Shown here piece after piece: positions 61,047 through 64,000 of a DNA stretch of 64,000 bases (within the stretch, counting starts at the first letter, position 1; each line of letters opens with the position of its first letter). Where the stretch lies: positions 3,682,001 through 3,746,000 of the forward strand of contig NZ_CP029193.1 of NCBI RefSeq assembly GCF_008642355.1, written 5' to 3'. A program made the translations under genes and the position numbers. The stretch comes from Streptomyces venezuelae (lineage in GTDB: Bacteria > Actinomycetota > Actinomycetes > Streptomycetales > Streptomycetaceae). The notes beneath the pieces are model-generated. The model saw nothing but the letters and a program-made list of their open reading frames with translations. It had not been told where the DNA came from and made no database searches.

Positions 61047-62225
61047 ATGAGCACTGATCTCGCCCCGGGCGCGAATCTGGCAGCGCTCCGGAAAGAACGC
61101 GGCTGGTCACAGGCACACCTGGCCAAGAAGGCGAATATCTCAGTCTCCCTCTTGTCCAAGATCGAGGTAGGGGACCGGACGCTTACCCCAGCGGTAGCGG
61201 CCGCCGTCGGCAAGCCCATGGGACTGTCCATGGCCGAGGTGCTGGGAACAGCAGCGGTTGCACGACGGGCGAAACAACCCCTGGAGGACCTGCGGGCGGC
61301 CATCAGGGACTACGACCTACCAGGCCCCGGGGCGACCGAGGACAGCAGGCTGAGCGCCCACTTGGGCACCATGGACAGGTACCGCAAGAAGGCCGATGTC
61401 ACCAAGCTGCTCCCCATGCTCCCCAAGCTGCTGAGGGACGCCACCACGCACGCGCACACCGCGAACAATCCCGGCGCCTGGATGATGCTTGCGGACGTCT
61501 ACAGCACCGTCTATTGGCTCGCCGCGCGGCACCGCTGGATGGACATGGCGGAGCTGGCTGTGACGCGCCAGAGGTGGGCAGTCGAACAGCAGCCAAATCC
61601 GCTGGGCGAGGCCATAGCGGCTCGGGACCGTGCAGGCACGTACCTGAATTTCGGCGACGTCGAGCGTGGTCTCAGCCTCGTGGACATGGCCATCACCAAG
61701 GCTCAGGGGGCGCTCGACAGCACCAATCGCGATATTGCCGTATGCGTCCTCAACCTTCGCGGCATGACCCTGGCGGGCAGGCTCAAGGACAAGAGGGAAG
61801 CGAAGCGAGAAGCGGACCGGCACATCAGGTCGGCCCTGAACACTGCCCAGGGGATAGGCCGCGAACTGGACGTACACGGCCTGACGGTCGGCCCACAGAA
61901 CGTGTTCACCCACCGATTGGCCACATGCGTGGATCTCGGCAGACCACGCGAAGCCTTGGCCCTCACAGACGACCTATCCGCCGCTCTGACGGGGATGCCA
62001 CCCACGCGAGTGGCACCGACGTACATCAACGCGGCACGGGCGCAGCTCGACACGGGGGACCGTGACGGGGCCCTGGAGAACCTGTCGATCGCATGGAACG
62101 CCGCTCCCCAGTTCGCCCGCATCCATCCGATGGGCCGCGAGGTGTTCCGCGTGCTGTCGTCCCTGCACCGCCGGAGCAACGCGGAGTTGTTGAGACTGTC
62201 GAAACTGTCGGGGATCAAGGTCTAG
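61047..62225 (+). CDS. XRE-family regulator with TPR-like C-terminal domain
   Basis: A 392-residue regulator. Residues 12-68 are an XRE helix-turn-helix (LAALRKERGWSQAHLAKKAN, ISVSLLSKIEVGDRTLTPAV). Residues 95-390 are helical repeats resembling TPRs (SLVDMAITKAQGALDSTNRD; REALALTDDLSAALTGMPPT), as in peptide- or signal-sensing regulators. It is divergent from the graspetide operon and probably controls it. ATG follows GAGGAG. Confidence 0.85.
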   Translation: MSTDLAPGANLAALRKERGWSQAHLAKKANISVSLLSKIEVGDRTLTPAVAAAVGKPMGLSMAEVLGTAAVARRAKQPLEDLRAAIRDYDLPGPGATEDSRLSAHLGTMDRYRKKADVTKLLPMLPKLLRDATTHAHTANNPGAWMMLADVYSTVYWLAARHRWMDMAELAVTRQRWAVEQQPNPLGEAIAARDRAGTYLNFGDVERGLSLVDMAITKAQGALDSTNRDIAVCVLNLRGMTLAGRLKDKREAKREADRHIRSALNTAQGIGRELDVHGLTVGPQNVFTHRLATCVDLGRPREALALTDDLSAALTGMPPTRVAPTYINAARAQLDTGDRDGALENLSIAWNAAPQFARIHPMGREVFRVLSSLHRRSNAELLRLSKLSGIKV

Positions 62226-62251
62226 CTGAGCGCGGGACCTCCTGACCTAGG

Positions 62252-63028
62252 TCAACCGCGGTCGTCAGTTCGGCGGGACTTCTGCCAGCGGACCAAGGCG
62301 GTCAGGCCCGCGGGCATGGTGGCCATCACCGTGTCCGGGTCGTCGCTCTCGCGGAGCAGGAGGTGCCCTTCGAACCGCGCCACTTCGACACAGTTCGCAC
62401 CCTTGAAGTGATTGCTCACGGGGGTATCGATCTGCGCCGTATCCAACTGCGGCACGACGCCTCCCGCGTACAGCAGCGGGCTGCTCACCTCGATGAAGTG
62501 CTCGTTGGTGAACGGGATGACCCGGACCGTCACCGTCGGCCATTCCGATGCCTCCAGCAAGTACTCCAGCTGCCCCTTGGCGACCTCTCGGCCGCCGAAG
62601 CGCATACGCAACGCCGCCTCGTGCACGATCGCGTTGAACGGCGGCGGATCGTCCCGTTCGAAGATCCTCCGGCGCCTCAGTCGGAACTCCACGCGTACGT
62701 CGACTTCCGCGGCGGGTAGCGTGGAAGCACGCCTGCGTGCAGCGCTCGCACGTATTCCTCGGTCTGGAGAACACCGGGCACGTTCAGCGTCTGCACACTG
62801 CGTAGATGCGTTGCGTGGTGCTCCAGCTCCGCGATGTTCAGGAAATCCGGCGGCAGCACACCCCTGTACTCGTCCCACCAGCCCTGCCCGCGCGACTCCC
62901 CCACGATGACGCACAGCGCCTCGACCAGCTTCACGTGCCGTCCTGCCTGCCAGTTCCCTCAACTTCCGCAGCTCGGCGCCCAGTCTGGCCTGTCGAGCGG
63001 TGGGGTTTTCTCTCAGCGGCATCGTCAC
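62252..63028 (-). pseudogene. XRE-DUF5753 regulator remnant with deletion and frameshift
   Basis: It starts normally (MPLRENPTARQARLGAELRK, LRELAGRTAREA), but most of the HTH is missing: the next homologous segment, KLVEALCVIVGESRGQGWWD, continues in another frame, implying an internal deletion of roughly 35-40 codons. That frame runs to HAGVLPRYPPR and stops near 62677; a one-base shift then restores EVDVRVEFRLRRRRIFERDD, NAIVHEAALRMRFGG and the DUF5753 end RWQKSRR. The gene is therefore dead. GAAGGGAAA precedes its ATG at 63022 (GTG 63028 also in frame). Confidence 0.8.
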
Positions 63029-63281
63029 TTTCCCTTCAGGCCCGCGTCTGCCGTGTGGCGATGAGCCGGTCCGCTCACTCGGGTGAACTCAAGGCGACAA
63101 CCTTGCCCCGGGGCAAGGTTGTTGGGGCCTGCGGCTCGTCCGCACGGCAGGGGCAAGAGCGTCTGGTTCGAGATTCGGTGAGACCGCGGCGGGACGGAGT
63201 TTTGCAGAACCCCGACTATTCTGGATACTGGAATAGTCCGCGAAACCGAAAACACGACCCGCACGCCGAAGAGAGGAACCC
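63029..63281. promoter_or_regulatory. PadR promoter region with two dyads
   Basis: Two inverted repeats stand out. ACAACCTTGCCCC (63097-63109) is followed immediately by its exact reverse complement (63110-63122), a 26-bp perfect palindrome. GACTATTC (63214-63221) and GAATAGTC (63231-63238) flank TGGATACTG, 43 nt before the PadR start, a plausible PadR auto-operator. Confidence 0.6.
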
Positions 63282-63650
63282 GTGGCCGTCACCCCACCCA
63301 CCGCCTGGACCCGCGCCACGCTCCCCCTCTGTCTGCTCGGGATTCTCGACGGCGAGCCGAAGAGTTACGGGTACGCCCTGCTCAGCCGGCTCGGCGACGC
63401 GGGGCTCGACGGAGTGAAGCCCGCGACCCTCTATCCCGCCCTCACGCGCCTCGAAGAGGAAGGCGCCGTCGAGGTCGAGTGGGGGGCGGGCGACGGCGGG
63501 CCAGGGCGGAAGTACTACCGGATCACCGAGGAGGGGCAGGCACGACTGCGGCGCGACCAGGCCGCATGGGGGAACTTCTCCCGTACCGTCGCCTCGCTCC
63601 TGCCGGCCGAGGCCGAGGGGGAAGCACATGAGCAAGACAACCGCGCCTGA
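63282..63650 (+). CDS. PadR-family transcriptional regulator
   Basis: A 122-residue winged-helix repressor: LLGILDGEPKSYGYALLSRL, VKPATLYPALTRLEEEGAVE and GRKYYRITEEGQARL are the standard PadR signature. GTG follows GAGAGGA. It overlaps the start of the downstream membrane-protein gene by 23 nt, a typical PadR-HAAS pairing in which the membrane partner is co-regulated. Confidence 0.95.
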   Translation: MAVTPPTAWTRATLPLCLLGILDGEPKSYGYALLSRLGDAGLDGVKPATLYPALTRLEEEGAVEVEWGAGDGGPGRKYYRITEEGQARLRRDQAAWGNFSRTVASLLPAEAEGEAHEQDNRA

Positions 63651-64000
63651 GATCAGTTGGGCGCGCAAGGAGGACGAGGACTGGGCCGATGCCGTTCGAG
63701 TGCGGCTCGCCTTCGACGAGGAAGTGCCGGTCGGGTTCGCCGACGAGGTGCTCGCCGAGGCCCGCCAACTCGTCGAAGAGGCCGGGCAGCCCGCCCGTGA
63801 GGTGCTCGGGGACCCGGCCGCGTACGCCCGTGGCGTCGCCGCCGAGCGGGTCAGCGAGACGTACCGGGCCGGGATCGACACCCGTGGGCTGCGGCCCGCC
63901 GAACGGCTCGCCGCCGCGCTCGGCTCCATGGGGTTCCTCGTGTTCGCCGTCTTCGGGCTCGTCTGGATCCAGGACGGCCTGTGGGTCGGCGTGAACTGGT
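63628..64000 (+). CDS. HAAS-like membrane protein, partial at window edge
   Basis: The first 124 residues of a protein whose end lies beyond the window. After a short polar start it reads WARKEDEDWADAVRVRLAFD and FADEVLAEARQLVEEAGQPA, a HAAS/DUF1700-like helical domain with a predicted Asp/Pro loop (EVLGDPAAYARGVAAERV). A first membrane helix begins near residue 97 (LGSMGFLVFAVFGLVWI). It overlaps padR and is presumably its regulated partner. Confidence 0.8.
   Translation, partial: MSKTTAPEISWARKEDEDWADAVRVRLAFDEEVPVGFADEVLAEARQLVEEAGQPAREVLGDPAAYARGVAAERVSETYRAGIDTRGLRPAERLAAALGSMGFLVFAVFGLVWIQDGLWVGVNW

Noticed and set aside
62244-62256. TGACCTAGGTCAA dyad between two convergent genes
   Set aside because: It lies at the 3' ends of both genes, away from any promoter I can support; probably chance.

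Overview
The window is high-GC DNA (strong G/C third-position bias, GTG starts, GGAGG-type ribosome binding sites, frequent start/stop overlaps) and reads as a Streptomyces chromosome. Gene content from about 28 to 58 kb (murQ, groEL, cold-shock gene, threonine synthase, otsA/otsB, nagK/nagA, the diguanylate cyclase cdgB, terD) matches, from memory, a conserved core-chromosome block of Streptomyces. Lineage-specific material is spliced in at 22.6-27.8 kb, 32-35 kb and 58-63 kb. I see no tRNA, rRNA, CRISPR array or insertion sequence.

Layout. 1-3.1 kb: tail of a siderophore/Fe3+ ABC importer operon (permease, permease, ATPase, lipoprotein). 3.1-13.7 kb: membrane proteins, a GT-C glycosyltransferase, an XPB-type helicase with a calcineurin-like phosphoesterase and a helicase-associated/WYL protein, and a HelR-type RNA polymerase-dislodging ATPase with a structured leader. 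13.7-18.7 kb: DUF2165, cutC and a divergent copper locus (CopA ATPase / secreted His-rich protein) with two CsoR-type operators. 18.7-22.6 kb: DinB-like and HD proteins, a DinB-GNAT fusion and an MFS exporter. 22.6-27.8 kb: a two-gene conflict-type system, a small Pepco-like protein followed by a 1575-residue caspase/HSP90-type ATPase/winged-helix-repeat protein. 28.0-32.0 kb: an RpiR regulator, MurQ and a PTS EIIBC for N-acetylmuramate recycling.

32.0-35.3 kb is a decayed stretch: an intact RelE-type toxin beside a frameshifted antitoxin, gene remnants, and a roughly 1.1 kb gene-free nested inverted repeat. 35.3-42.6 kb: alpha/beta hydrolase, groEL with two CIRCE elements, cold-shock protein, a MoaD/ThiS-type carrier and a threonine-synthase-family enzyme preceded by a SAM-I riboswitch (so probably a homocysteine/methionine route), GpgS and a small LAxTG sortase substrate. 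42.7-52.7 kb: trehalose synthesis (otsA, otsB) and an amino-sugar block (sugar-binding lipoprotein, SIS deaminase/isomerase, nagK-nagA, hexose kinase, class II aldolase) with DasR-like operators. 52.9-58.0 kb: CBM35 membrane protein, CdgB, flavin reductase, ArfB, TerD.

58.0-62.2 kb holds a small RiPP cluster: a graspetide precursor, its ATP-grasp ligase and an isoaspartyl-type methyltransferase, divergent from an XRE/TPR regulator and flanked by two broken genes (DUF6879 and XRE-DUF5753). The window ends in a PadR regulator and its overlapping membrane-protein partner, which is cut by the window edge.
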